From: Caballeronia sp. INDeC2
Lineage (GTDB): Bacteria; Pseudomonadota; Gammaproteobacteria; Burkholderiales; Burkholderiaceae
Direction of reading: 5' to 3'
DNA length: 64,000 nucleotides
Assembly (NCBI RefSeq): GCF_023631325.1
Contig: NZ_JALQDG010000001.1
Location: 93,402-157,401 of the forward strand
The notes below the pieces were generated by a model, which was not told the origin of the DNA, did not search any database, and saw only the letters and a program-made list of their open reading frames with translations. Below, one piece after another: positions 1 to 8,801 of this stretch. The translations under genes and the position numbers were made by a program. Positions within the stretch are counted from its first letter, which is position 1; each line of letters begins with the position of its first letter.

Positions 1-57
1 ATCGTCAACTTCGCCAAATTGCAATGCGGCGCAAACCCGGAGGCACGGACCGAATGA
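1..57 (+). CDS. 3' end of an unidentified gene (partial)
   Basis: Frame 1 is open from the window edge to a TGA at 55-57 and encodes 18 C-terminal residues ending in NPEARTE. The stop overlaps the ATG of the next gene as ATGA, the usual sign of translational coupling, so this is probably the tail of an upstream gene of the same operon. The piece is too short to assign to a family, and an open frame this short could also be chance. Confidence 0.35.
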   Translation: MVNFAKLQCGANPEARTE

Positions 58-1127
58 ACGCGCTCGAACACCAGCTCGATTATGTTTTCGCCGACGCGCT
101 GCCCGAACCGGGCGGCGTCAAGGAAGTGGCGCCGGGCGTGTTTTGGCTGCGCATGCCGTTGCCGTTCGCGCTCGATCACATCAATCTCTGGCTGCTGCGC
201 GACGAGATCGACGGCGTGAAGGGCTGGACCGTGATCGATTGCGGCATTTCGAACGACACGATTCGCGCGAACTGGGAGCGCGTGTTCGATTCCGTGCTCG
301 ACGGCTTGCCCGTGTTGCGCGTGCTCGTCACGCATTGCCATCCGGATCATCTGGGACTTGCCGACTGGATCTGCAAAGGCGGCGACAAGAAACGCTGGAA
401 CGTGCGCCTGTGGATCTCGCTGGGCGAATACGCAATGGGCCGCGTGATGGCCGCGGGCAACGGCTCCAACGCGGGCGGCGAGCGCGCGGCGGCGCACTTC
501 GCGGCGCACGGTCTGACCGACGAAGCCTCGCTCGATGCCTTGCGCAAGCGCGACAGCTATTTTCCGACGCTCGTGCCGTCGATGCCCGCCGAATACCGGC
601 GCATCCGCAACGGCGATGTCATCCGCATCGGCGCGCGCGATTGGGAAGTGGTGTCGGGCTACGGCCATTCGCCGGAACATAGCGCGCTCTTCTGCGCGAA
701 GGACAAGCTGCTCATCTCCGGCGACATGGTGTTGCCGCGCATCTCGACGAACGTGTCCGTATTCGCGGTCGAGCCTGAAGGCAATCCGCTCGCGCTGTAC
801 CTGGAGTCGCTCGGACGCTATGAAACGATGCCTGCCGATACGCTCGCGCTGCCATCGCACGGCAAGCCGTTTCGCGGTGTGCAGACGCGTATCGGGCAGT
901 TACGCGAGCATCATCGCGCGCGGCTGGCGGAAGTGCGTGAAGCGTGCGCCGCAAAACCATGCAGTGCCGCCGATATCGTTCCCATCATGTTCAAACGCAA
1001 GCTCGACATTCATCAGATGACATTCGCGCTCGGCGAAGCGCTCGCGCATCTGAATCTGCTCTGGCTCGATGGCACGTTGAAGCGTCAGACCGGCGACGAC
1101 GGCGTGATGCGTTTCACGCCGGCCTGA
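54..1127 (+). CDS. MBL-fold metallo-hydrolase
   Basis: A 357-residue metallo-beta-lactamase-fold hydrolase, probably a soluble cytoplasmic enzyme with a di-metal centre. The metal motif THCHPDH gives H94, H96, D98 and H99. Further likely ligands are the His in SGYGHSPEH, the Asp in ISGDMVLP and the His in PSHGKPF. The C-terminal 90 residues look like the helical/winged extension found in glyoxalase-II-like MBL proteins. The start at 54 follows a GGAGG at 39-43; an in-frame ATG at 24 has no such site. The substrate is unknown; thioester or lactone hydrolysis is plausible from the family. It converges with the binding-protein gene only 6 bp downstream. Confidence 0.9.
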   Translation: MNALEHQLDYVFADALPEPGGVKEVAPGVFWLRMPLPFALDHINLWLLRDEIDGVKGWTVIDCGISNDTIRANWERVFDSVLDGLPVLRVLVTHCHPDHLGLADWICKGGDKKRWNVRLWISLGEYAMGRVMAAGNGSNAGGERAAAHFAAHGLTDEASLDALRKRDSYFPTLVPSMPAEYRRIRNGDVIRIGARDWEVVSGYGHSPEHSALFCAKDKLLISGDMVLPRISTNVSVFAVEPEGNPLALYLESLGRYETMPADTLALPSHGKPFRGVQTRIGQLREHHRARLAEVREACAAKPCSAADIVPIMFKRKLDIHQMTFALGEALAHLNLLWLDGTLKRQTGDDGVMRFTPA

Positions 1128-1133
1128 CATCGT

Positions 1134-2729
1134 TCACTGCACCGAAACGCCCGCGAAATTCACGCGCCCGAACGGACTCACGTTATAGCCGCTGACGTTC
1201 GCGCGCGTGAGCGCCGCGGCCGTCGGATAAACGAGCGGAATCCACAGCGCCTGATCGTGGATGATCCTCTGCGCGTCGACATACGCCTTCGTGCGTTGCG
1301 CGACATCGGCCGTCGATTTGCCGTCGGCGATGAGCTTGTCGAGCTGGCTGTCGCAGTACCGCGCGAAGTTGATGCCCGACTTCACCGCGTTGCAACTGAA
1401 GAGCGGCGACATGTAGTTGTCCGGGTCGCCGTTATCGCCGGCCCAGCCCATGAACAGCATGTCGTGCTGACCTTGCTTCGCTTCCTTGATCAGTTCGCCC
1501 CACTCGATCACCTTGATCTGCGCCTTCACGCCGATCTTCGCGAGGTCGGCTTGCAGGAGTTCCGCGCCGGCTTTCGGATTCGGATTCAGCACGCTGCCGT
1601 TCGGACGCACCCAGATGGTCGTGTCGAAACCGTTCGGGAAGCCCGCGTCGGCGAGCAGCTTCTTCGCATCGGCGGGCGAATACTTGTACGCCGCGATGTT
1701 CTTGTCGTAGCTCCACGTATTGGGCGGATACGGATTCACCGCGGGCGTGGCCGTGTTGTCGAACACGGTCTTCATGTACGTCGTGCGATCGAACGCCATG
1801 TTGATCGCCTGACGCACCTTAGGGTTATCGAGCGGCTTCTTCTGCGTATTGAGCGCGACGAACGCCGTCATGAACGCGGGCGCTTCGCTGACTTTGAGCG
1901 ATTTGTCCTTCTTCGCATCGAGCACATCCTGCGGCTTCGGCGACAGCGCGATCTGGCATTCGCCAGCCTTGATCTTCTGCGCGCGCACGGACGCATCCGG
2001 CGTGATCGCATAGATCAGGCGATCGACCTTCGGCTTCGTGCCCCAGTACGTCGGATTGACGTCGTAGCGGATCACCGAATCTTTCGTGTAGCTCTTCAGC
2101 ACGAACGGCCCGGTGCCGATGGGCTTGCTGTTCAGATCGACCTGCTGGTTCGCCTTCAGCAGCTTGTCCGCGTATTCGGACGAATAGATCGATGCGAAGC
2201 CCATCGTGAGAATCGGCACGAAGGTGGCGTTCGGCTCGTTGAGCTCGAATTTCACGGTATGGTCATCGACTTTCGATACGGCCTTGATGAGCTTCACAAG
2301 GCCCATCGACTGCGCGTGCGGAAAGCCGCTCGCGCCCGCGACCTTGTGCCACGGATTGCTGTCCGACAACATGCGCTCGAAGGTGAAGACGACATCGTCG
2401 GCGGCGAGCGGGCGCGTCGGCTTGAAGTAGTCGGTCGTCTGAAACTGTACGTTCGGACGCAGATGGAACGTGTAGGTCAGGCCATCGCTGCTCACGTCCC
2501 ACTTCTCCGCGAGAGAAGGGACGACTTTCTTCGCGGCTTCGTCGTAGGAGACGAGCGTATTGAAGACGACATCCGCCGACGCATTGGTCGTCACGAGCGA
2601 ATTGAATTGCACGACGTCGAAGCCGTCCGGGCTCGATTCGGTGCAGACGGTGAGCGGCTTGGACAGCGCGATTGCCGGCGCGGCAAGCATGGCCACTGCC
2701 GCTGCGGCGGCAAAGAGTTTCAGGCGCAT
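1134..2729 (-). CDS. ABC transporter periplasmic peptide-binding protein (SBP_bac_5, DppA-like)
   Basis: A 531-residue family 5 extracellular solute-binding protein of the kind that feeds dipeptide, oligopeptide or nickel ABC importers. The start at 2729 follows a GGGAG site and gives a clean signal peptide (MRLKLFAAAAAVAMLAAPAIA). Upstream in-frame starts would put a charged extension in front of it. Family features include the early ESSPDGFD region, LAEKWDVSSDGLTYTFHLR and the C-terminal GWAGDNGDPDN segment. There is no permease or ATPase gene beside it, so it is either an orphan or works with a transporter encoded elsewhere. The ligand cannot be told from sequence. Confidence 0.9.
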   Translation of the reverse strand: MRLKLFAAAAAVAMLAAPAIALSKPLTVCTESSPDGFDVVQFNSLVTTNASADVVFNTLVSYDEAAKKVVPSLAEKWDVSSDGLTYTFHLRPNVQFQTTDYFKPTRPLAADDVVFTFERMLSDSNPWHKVAGASGFPHAQSMGLVKLIKAVSKVDDHTVKFELNEPNATFVPILTMGFASIYSSEYADKLLKANQQVDLNSKPIGTGPFVLKSYTKDSVIRYDVNPTYWGTKPKVDRLIYAITPDASVRAQKIKAGECQIALSPKPQDVLDAKKDKSLKVSEAPAFMTAFVALNTQKKPLDNPKVRQAINMAFDRTTYMKTVFDNTATPAVNPYPPNTWSYDKNIAAYKYSPADAKKLLADAGFPNGFDTTIWVRPNGSVLNPNPKAGAELLQADLAKIGVKAQIKVIEWGELIKEAKQGQHDMLFMGWAGDNGDPDNYMSPLFSCNAVKSGINFARYCDSQLDKLIADGKSTADVAQRTKAYVDAQRIIHDQALWIPLVYPTAAALTRANVSGYNVSPFGRVNFAGVSVQ

Positions 2730-2920
2730 GAGATCTCCCGTGATCTTCATTTTTGTTCGTGGATGAGCGTGGGGCGCACGCAGCAAGCGACGCGCCCGGC
2801 GCGGCTAGATTAGCGAATGCATTCGACGCCGACAACGATTCGATCGGCATACGCATATTCGTTACGTTCATGTCCCCGCGCGTGCGCGGCTTGCCGAAAC
2901 GGCGCGCATCAAGCTAAACT

Positions 2921-3062
2921 TGCGCCGTCTTTGGGGAGTAGCCTTCCTTCGCGAGCGAAGGAGAACGCGTCAACATCCTCGGCTCTGCTGCCGTGGCGCG
3001 TTCGACCGGAACGGTTTGGCGAGACCATCGATGCGCTATGTCGTTCTTGGTCGGACGGCGCA
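2921..3062 (+). promoter_or_regulatory. yybP-ykoY riboswitch (Mn2+-sensing) ahead of the exchanger gene
   Basis: The hallmark block TTTGGGGAGTAGCC lies at 2930-2943. It is followed by a perfect 7-bp hairpin (CCTTCGC, GA, GCGAAGG; 2946-2961) and then by GTCAACATCCTCGG at 2969-2982, the second conserved block of this class. The closing helix P1 can be read directly: TGCGCCGTC (2921-2929) is fully complementary to GACGGCGCA (3054-3062), and a GACC/GGTC pair lies inside. yybP-ykoY RNAs are established Mn2+ sensors that switch on Mn export genes. The gene starts 120 nt further on. A CGCGCA-CGCT-TGCGCG hairpin in that spacer is a possible expression platform. Confidence 0.88.
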
Positions 3063-3181
3063 TGGCGCATCGTGGTTCGCTCGACGTCCGGCCGTGGAAT
3101 CATCGTGTCCCTACAACTACAACATTCCCGTCTTTCGCGCACGCTTGCGCGCTTATCGCATGTTTCGATGCGAGGTGCCGC

Positions 3182-4192
3182 ATGACGATGCTCTTCCTCG
3201 AACTCGCGTCGATGCTGGCGATCATTCTGATCGCGTCGGAGCTTTTCACGAACGCGCTCGAACATCTCGGCGAACGGCTCGGCATTTCCGAAGGCGTGAC
3301 AGGATCGCTGTTCGCGGCGGTCGGCACGGCGTTGCCGGAGACGACGGTGCCTATCATCGCATTGCTCGGCGGTACAGCGAGTCGCGCAGTCAATGAAGAG
3401 ATCGGCGTCGGCGCGATTCTCGGCGCGCCGCTCATGCTTGCGACGCTGTCCACTTGCCTGATGACGGTCGCGATTCTCAAGTCACGTGGCTTGCGTGGCC
3501 GGATTACGCCGGAGCGCAGCGGGTTCACGCGCGATCTCAACTTCTTCTTGTGCGCGTTCCTGATCGCATGCGCCGCGATGTTCGTGCCGCATCATGCGTG
3601 GCAGGTGCGCGCGCTGTTCGCGGCGGGCCTGGTCGGCGTGTATGTCGTCTATGTGATTTCGACGTTCAGGGCTTCGGCGAAGCTCGTCGAAGGCGGGCAC
3701 GGGACGGAAGCGCCCGAGGCCTTGTTCGCGTCGCGTCTCGGCCTGAAGACGACGCTCGGCACGATCATGCTGCAGTTTCTCGTCGGCATCGTGTTGCTCG
3801 TGGGCGGCGCGAAGGGATTCATTCACGGCGTCGAGGGCGTGTCGCATGCGCTGGGCATTTCGGCGCTGCTGCTATCGCTCATCATCATTCCGATCGCCAC
3901 GGAATTGCCCGAGAAGGTGAACAGCATTCTCTGGGCGCGCAGAGGCAAGGACACGCTCGCGTTCGGCAACATCACCGGGGCAATGGTGTTTCAGGGGACG
4001 TTGCTGCCGGGGATCGGCATCATGCTGACGCCCTGGGAGCCGCGGGTCGAGGTGCTGACCGGCGTGCTGATCACGCTGGCGGCGGCGGCGTGGCTGCGGT
4101 TCAACGCGAAGGAAAATGGCGTGGTGCTGTGGGCGTTACTTGGGAATGGCGTGCTGTATGCGGCTTATCTCGTGCTGACGCTTGGGCGCTGA
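3182..4192 (+). CDS. CaCA-family cation exchanger, predicted Mn2+ (or Ca2+) exporter
   Basis: A 336-residue inner-membrane protein with about ten hydrophobic segments in two inverted halves, the layout of sodium/calcium exchangers. The two alpha-repeat signatures are GTALPETTVPIIA near residue 48 (E53) and IATELPEKVNSI near residue 239 (E241, E244), whose glutamates should bind the cation. The start at 3182 follows GAGGT. The upstream in-frame extension is ruled out because it runs through the riboswitch. Since the leader is a manganese-type riboswitch, export of Mn2+ is the best guess for the substrate; that is inference, as most characterised CaCA proteins move Ca2+. Confidence 0.88.
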   Translation: MTMLFLELASMLAIILIASELFTNALEHLGERLGISEGVTGSLFAAVGTALPETTVPIIALLGGTASRAVNEEIGVGAILGAPLMLATLSTCLMTVAILKSRGLRGRITPERSGFTRDLNFFLCAFLIACAAMFVPHHAWQVRALFAAGLVGVYVVYVISTFRASAKLVEGGHGTEAPEALFASRLGLKTTLGTIMLQFLVGIVLLVGGAKGFIHGVEGVSHALGISALLLSLIIIPIATELPEKVNSILWARRGKDTLAFGNITGAMVFQGTLLPGIGIMLTPWEPRVEVLTGVLITLAAAAWLRFNAKENGVVLWALLGNGVLYAAYLVLTLGR

Positions 4193-4201
4193 GAAATAAG
4201 A

Positions 4202-4221
4202 ATGCCCGCCGAAGCGGGCAT
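4202..4221 (-). terminator. Hairpin at the end of the fliD-fliT transcript
   Basis: ATGCCCGC (4202-4209), loop CGAA, GCGGGCAT (4214-4221) is a perfect 8-bp stem. Read on the minus strand it is followed by the T-rich TTCTTATTTCTC, so it should stop transcription coming from fliT. It may also act on the exchanger gene, which ends just before it, though there is no T run in that direction. Confidence 0.5.
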
Positions 4222-4304
4222 CGAAGAGCCAAGCAGCGCGCTGACTGATCAGCGCGTCGTTCTTGTTGTTCTTACAAGAGTTATCGGCGCGAAAAAAGAA
4301 AACT

Positions 4305-4604
4305 TTAGAAGCGCGCTGCCTGCTGATATCGGCTCGCGGCTTTCACGCCGTCCATCGACCGGCGATACGTTTCGGAAAGCGCAGTCTGCGCCGTCCGAGC
4401 ACGCGCGGCGACCGCGTCGATGCTCGCCTGAATCTTGCGAATGACCGCGAGCGCATCCGCCGGCTGCTCGGCCTGGAGCGCCATCACGAGCGGTGCGCGC
4501 GCGTGCGCCAACTCGGCCGCGCGCGCCCACTCTTCCTTGCCGACCGCTTCGTCGATCGCCTCGGTCAGCGCCCAGGCGTTGTGAATCAATTCATTCTGGT
4601 TCAT
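4305..4604 (-). CDS. fliT: Flagellar export chaperone FliT
   Basis: A 99-residue, Ala-rich, all-helical protein directly downstream of fliD (16-bp gap) on the same strand, the usual place for FliT. FliT binds the filament cap protein FliD in the cytoplasm and delivers it to the flagellar export gate; in enterics it also restrains FlhDC. Sequence conservation in this family is low, so the call rests on length, helical character, the WA/L-rich N-terminus (ELIHNAWALTEAIDEAV) and position. Confidence 0.8.
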   Translation of the reverse strand: MNQNELIHNAWALTEAIDEAVGKEEWARAAELAHARAPLVMALQAEQPADALAVIRKIQASIDAVAARARTAQTALSETYRRSMDGVKAASRYQQAARF

Positions 4605-4620
4605 GGTCGATGTCTTCCCG

Positions 4621-6162
4621 TTACTTCGCGTTCGTAGCCAGCGCGCCCGCGCTGTTGGTGCCGCCGAACAGCGCGGTCAGATAGTTTGCTTGCGTCGCCA
4701 TGCTCGACATCAGCGTGTTGAGCGCCGTGAACTGGTTGTTATACGAGGTCGTCAATTGTTGCGTATAGGCGGTGAGCTGCGTCTGCTGATCCGCGATGTT
4801 GGACAGGTCGTTGTTGAGCGCGGTCGTGCGTGCATCGATGACGCCGCCCGTCTGCAGGAACGACGTCAAACTCGTGTTCAACTGCGCCGCGACGCCGTTG
4901 GTCGAGTTGAACAGCGACGCGACCGTGCCGCTGTTGTTCGTGAGCGCGTCGGTGAGCTTGGTTTCATCGGTTTGCAGCGTGCCGTCCGGCTGCAGCGAAA
5001 TGCCGATGGACGCGAGATTGACCTGATCCTTGCCCGTGCCGATCGCCTTGCTGATCGTGCTCGAAATCGTGTTCTTGATCGAGTTCATCATCGAATCGCC
5101 GAGCAGCGCGCCGCCTTGCGAGCCGGCTGCCTGAGTCGAATCGAACGACGTCAGCGATGCCGCCGTGCTGACGAAGTTGTTGTACGCGGTGACGAACGCT
5201 TCGATCGTCGTCTTCTGGCCGTTCACGTCCTGGCCGATCGTAAGGTTCTGCGTCGTGCCGACCGAATCCGACGTGACCGTCATCGACACGCCCGTGATCG
5301 CGTCCTTGATCGTGTTGCTCGGGCTCGACACCGCCGTGCCCGCGACCGTAAGGTTCGCGTCCTGTCCCGCCGTGTTCTGCGTCCAGCCGCCCGAGCTGTC
5401 GATGGTCGTACGCGCGGGCGTCGTGATGGTCTTGGTCGGATCGTTCGGATCGGTCGTCGTGCTTGCAACCGCAGTCCCCGATTTCACCGCGAGCTTGCCG
5501 AGCGACGACGTGCTGTCGTCCGCATCGACCGTGATGTTGATACCGGTGGCGAGGCCCGTCGCGGCTGAGCGCAGCACGAGGTGCGCGCCGTCCGTGCCGT
5601 TGACGATGGTCGCCGTGACGCCCGGATTGTCGGACGCCGAATTGATCGCCGAAGCGATGCCCGACAGCGTGTTGTTGCTGCTGTCGATCTTGATCGTGCT
5701 GGTCTTGCCGTTGACGTTGAGCGTCATCGAGCCGGTGCCGAGTGTGTCCGTCGACTTGAATGCGCCGGACGTGATCGACTGCGACGTCGCGATGTTCTGC
5801 ACGTTCACGGCATAGCTGCCCGCGACCGCGCCGCTCGCCGCGGTGGCCGTGAGGCCTTTGCCGTCGGCGGTGGCGGTGAACTGCGAGAGCGTCGTGCCGT
5901 TCGCGAGATTCGTGAGCGAGCTTTGCAGCAGCGAAAGAATCGACTTCAACGTGCCGATCGCGGTGAGCTGCGTGTTGTCGGCCGTTTTCTTGTTGTTGAG
6001 CGCGTCGGTCTGTCCCGCGACCTTCGCGTTGACGATCGCGCTGACGAGCGAGTTCACGTCCATCGTCGAGTTCGTGGATCCGCTGATGATCGACTGCGCG
6101 GCCTGCTGGACGGCGCTCGTCGGATCGACAGTGGAACCCGTTGACGTGGCTACGGTGGTCAT
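4621..6162 (-). CDS. fliD: Flagellar hook-associated protein 2 (filament cap) FliD
   Basis: A 513-residue cap protein that sits at the tip of the growing filament and folds flagellin into place. The N-terminal part contains SIISGSTNSTMDVNSLVSAIVNAK, typical of the coiled D0 region. The middle is a Ser/Thr-rich domain with flagellin-IN-type segments, and the C-terminal helical region (from about residue 400) ends near ANYLTALFGG. The start at 6162 follows GGAG with 5-base spacing. No cysteines or signal peptide, as expected for a type III exported axial protein. Confidence 0.95.
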   Translation of the reverse strand: MTTVATSTGSTVDPTSAVQQAAQSIISGSTNSTMDVNSLVSAIVNAKVAGQTDALNNKKTADNTQLTAIGTLKSILSLLQSSLTNLANGTTLSQFTATADGKGLTATAASGAVAGSYAVNVQNIATSQSITSGAFKSTDTLGTGSMTLNVNGKTSTIKIDSSNNTLSGIASAINSASDNPGVTATIVNGTDGAHLVLRSAATGLATGINITVDADDSTSSLGKLAVKSGTAVASTTTDPNDPTKTITTPARTTIDSSGGWTQNTAGQDANLTVAGTAVSSPSNTIKDAITGVSMTVTSDSVGTTQNLTIGQDVNGQKTTIEAFVTAYNNFVSTAASLTSFDSTQAAGSQGGALLGDSMMNSIKNTISSTISKAIGTGKDQVNLASIGISLQPDGTLQTDETKLTDALTNNSGTVASLFNSTNGVAAQLNTSLTSFLQTGGVIDARTTALNNDLSNIADQQTQLTAYTQQLTTSYNNQFTALNTLMSSMATQANYLTALFGGTNSAGALATNAK

Positions 6163-6295
6163 GTGTACTCCGGTCGTTGCGTTTTCGCGATCGTTGGAAA
6201 TGGGAGGGAGGCGTCATCTCCCGAAAACGCGCACAGGGAGACGAGCTCCCCGGGCGCGGACTGCTGTGCTTCTACTGCAAAATTTTGTTACGTCC

Positions 6296-6327
6296 GGCGC
6301 GCATTTTACTGATAACGCGCGCCGGCT
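6296..6327 (-). terminator. Possible terminator after fliC
   Basis: A 9-bp stem (CCGGCGCGC at 6296-6304, GCGCGCCGG at 6319-6327) with a 14-base loop lies 19 bp beyond the flagellin stop. On the minus strand it is followed by ACGTAACAAAATTTT rather than a pure T run, so it may be leaky and let some transcription into fliD. No clear sigma-28 site is visible in front of fliD. Confidence 0.4.
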
Positions 6328-6346
6328 ACAGCGTCGGCGACGATGC

Positions 6347-8557
6347 TTAGCCGAGGAGCTTCAGAACTTGCTGGGGCATCGAGTTCGCTTGAGCCAGCAC
6401 CGAGATACCGGCTTGTTGCAGCACTTGAGCCTTCGACAGGTTCGCGGTTTCCTGCGCGAAGTTCGCGTCGGTGATTTGCGACTGAGCCGACGACAGGTTG
6501 GTCGCCTGTTGCGTCTGCGTCGAAGCGATCGACGTGAAGCGGTTTTGCGCAGCGCCGAGCGAAGCCTGAATCGTGTTGACGGCGTTCAGTGCGTTGTCGA
6601 TCGATTCGATGGCCTGGTTCGCGCCAGCGGTCGTGCTGATGTCGATGTCGGAGACCTTCGGCGGCACGTTGTTGGCGGTGACCGATGCGAGGCCGGCTGC
6701 TGCTGCGGTGGCGTTCGAGTTTGCTGCGAGCGAGCCTGCGCCGGCGAGCGTCTTGCCTGCGGTGCCGCTGTTCGACGAACCGACCGAGAACAGGTTCGAT
6801 GCTTCGCCGTTCACTGCCGCGCTCGTGCTTTCAGTGCCGTTGGCGCCAACCGCAACGAACTTGTAGCCGCCGGATCCGTCGGCGTACACGTTCACCGAAG
6901 TGAACGTCGGCGTCGTGCCCGAGCTCGCTGCATCGCCGTTCGCGTCGAGATTGACCGCGACCGTGCCGAGCTTGGCCGGCGTGGCGTTTGCCGAATTGAT
7001 GGACGTGAACGACAGGCCGGCTGCGTCGGTACCAAATGCCGTCGTGCCGGAGCCGGAAATCGCGAGCGATTTCGCGCCGCCTGTGCCCGTGGTCGGCGTG
7101 AAGAGCTTGGCCAGCGCAGCGCTACCGGTGTCGGTGCCGTCGTTCACCGTGCTGGTGATGTCGGTACCGCTGGCGTCGAGCGCCGCGTACGTGAAGCCGC
7201 CGTTGCCGTCCGCAGAAACCTGGATCGACTTGATCGTCGCGCCGTTGGCGGACGTGTCTTCGCCACTCAGGTCGGTCTTGATCAGGTTCGTGCCGGTCGT
7301 GCTGAGCGTACCCAGGACCGTGCCGCTCTTCGAGAAGCCTTGCTGGTACGTCGGTGCAACGTAATTGGAGGCTGCCGCGCTGTTGAGCGACGAGGCCGAC
7401 GGAGCATCGCTGCCCAATGCCGTTGCGCCAGCGGACGACAGCGCGAGGCTCGCCGGGGTCGTGCCCGAAGCCTGGCCGGTCACGAACAGCTTCGACAACG
7501 CGTCGCTACCCGTGGACGTGCCGTCGTTGACCGTGTTGGTGATGTCGTTGCCCGATGCGTCGAGCGCCTTGAACGAGTAGCCGCCAGCGCCGTCAGCCTT
7601 GACCTGGATCGAGCTGATCGTGCCGGTCGTGTTGTCCTGGCCGCTCAGGTCCGTCTTCAGCTTGGTCGCGAGGGTGACCGTAGCGAGCGTCGTGCCGCTG
7701 CCCTTGAAGCCGCCAGCCGACACTTGCGTGTTCGAAGCCTGGATCGCGGCGATCGAGCTCGTCTGGCTCGCGCTCGCGCCCGAAACCAGCGCGCCTTGCG
7801 GTTGCAGCGTCAGCGCCGTGCCCGTACCCGTCGTCGCAGCAGCGCCGCCGAACAGGTTGTTCACAGCCGTGCTCGACAGAGCCTGGTTGTTCTGGTCGGT
7901 GAACGTGAAGCCGCCCTTGCCGTCGGCGAGAACGTTGATCGACGTGAGCGTCGCAGCCGAGCCCGAAGCAGCGGCATTGCCGGTCTTCGCGTCGAGCGAC
8001 AGACCCGTCATCGAACCGAGCACCGAACCCTTCGCAACCGTGCCCGTGCCGAGGTTCGCAGCCGAAACGCCCTTGCTCAGATCGACGCTGATCGTCTGGC
8101 CGACGTTCGCGCCGACCTGGAACGACACGTTGCCAGCGGAGCCGTCGAGCACGTTCGTGCCGTTGTACGTCGTTTGCGAAGCGATACGGTTCACTTCAGC
8201 GATACGCTGAGCGACTTCCTTCTGCAGCGCTGCCTGGTCGTCAGCCGACAGCGAGCCCGTCGCCGATTGCACGGCCAGCTGGCGGATACGCTGAAGGTTG
8301 TCGGTGATCTGGTTCAGGCCGCTCGATGCCGTCTGGGTCATCGACACACCGTCGTTCGCGTTCGAAACGCCCTGGTTCAGGCCGTTGATCTGCGAGGTCA
8401 TGCGCGAAGCGATCGCCTGGCCGGCAGCATCGTCAGCAGCGCTGTTGATGCGCTTGCCCGACGACAGGCGGGTAATCGCCGACGACAGCGCGCTCTGCGT
8501 GTTGTTCAGATTCTGCTGGGCAACCAGCGAGTTGATATTGCTATTGATACCGATCAT
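6347..8557 (-). CDS. fliC: Flagellin FliC with an enlarged, repeated central domain
   Basis: A 736-residue flagellin, the filament subunit. The conserved N-terminal D0/D1 (residues 1 to about 165, opening MIGINSNINSLVAQQ) and C-terminal D0/D1 (last 90 residues, ending MPQQVLKLLG) are intact. The middle, about 480 residues, is an insertion rich in Ser, Thr, Ala and Gly that contains four related segments (see the repeat entry). Many flagellins of this lineage have fewer than 500 residues, so this one is long. The start at 8557 follows AGGAGA; the 15-residue upstream extension (MPKPKPD...) is untypical. It is transcribed from the sigma-28 promoter at 8656-8681. Confidence 0.95.
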   Translation of the reverse strand: MIGINSNINSLVAQQNLNNTQSALSSAITRLSSGKRINSAADDAAGQAIASRMTSQINGLNQGVSNANDGVSMTQTASSGLNQITDNLQRIRQLAVQSATGSLSADDQAALQKEVAQRIAEVNRIASQTTYNGTNVLDGSAGNVSFQVGANVGQTISVDLSKGVSAANLGTGTVAKGSVLGSMTGLSLDAKTGNAAASGSAATLTSINVLADGKGGFTFTDQNNQALSSTAVNNLFGGAAATTGTGTALTLQPQGALVSGASASQTSSIAAIQASNTQVSAGGFKGSGTTLATVTLATKLKTDLSGQDNTTGTISSIQVKADGAGGYSFKALDASGNDITNTVNDGTSTGSDALSKLFVTGQASGTTPASLALSSAGATALGSDAPSASSLNSAAASNYVAPTYQQGFSKSGTVLGTLSTTGTNLIKTDLSGEDTSANGATIKSIQVSADGNGGFTYAALDASGTDITSTVNDGTDTGSAALAKLFTPTTGTGGAKSLAISGSGTTAFGTDAAGLSFTSINSANATPAKLGTVAVNLDANGDAASSGTTPTFTSVNVYADGSGGYKFVAVGANGTESTSAAVNGEASNLFSVGSSNSGTAGKTLAGAGSLAANSNATAAAAGLASVTANNVPPKVSDIDISTTAGANQAIESIDNALNAVNTIQASLGAAQNRFTSIASTQTQQATNLSSAQSQITDANFAQETANLSKAQVLQQAGISVLAQANSMPQQVLKLLG
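6850..7955 (-). repeat. Four degenerate protein repeats in the flagellin surface domain
   Basis: Four copies of a motif of the form S-[IV]-[QN]-V-x-ADG-x-GG-[YF]-x-F occur near 7925, 7595, 7207 and 6880 (SINVLADGKGG, SIQVKADGAGG, SIQVSADGNGG, SVNVYADGSGG), spaced about 110-130 residues apart. The two inner copies go on with ALDASG-[NT]-DIT and TVNDGT-x-TGS, so they are the closest pair. This suggests growth of the solvent-exposed D2/D3 region by internal duplication. Confidence 0.75.
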
Positions 8558-8655
8558 TTTTTTGCTCTCCTGGGAGACTTTGTCTGGCTTTGGCTTTGGC
8601 ACCGAGTGTTGCCTGGCGGTCCTGCGCTCGGTGATAGCCGGCCGCCTACTTGTGG

Positions 8656-8681
8656 TTATCGGGCCCCTCGAAAAAACTTAA
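8656..8681 (-). promoter_or_regulatory. Sigma-28 (FliA) promoter of fliC
   Basis: On the minus strand TTAAGTTT and CCCGATAA are separated by 10 bases, against the class consensus TAAAGTTT, N11, GCCGATAA. It lies about 100 bp before the flagellin start codon, on the right strand. The spacer may be one base short, or the -35 may be shifted by one. Confidence 0.8.
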
Positions 8682-8801
8682 GCCCCGCGCAAACGATTTG
8701 TGTAATGAATGCGTCCGTAAGCCTCGGCAGGCTCGTCCGGCAAGGCGCCACTTTCGCGCGTATGCTTTTCGGTCCGTCCTTCTCGCGCATTCGGAGCACA
8801 C

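Noticed and set aside
8597..8612. Sigma-54-like TGGCAC...TTGC ahead of the aldo/keto reductase
   Set aside because: The spacing is one base too long (6 instead of 5 bases), so the GG and GC elements would not be 10 bp apart.
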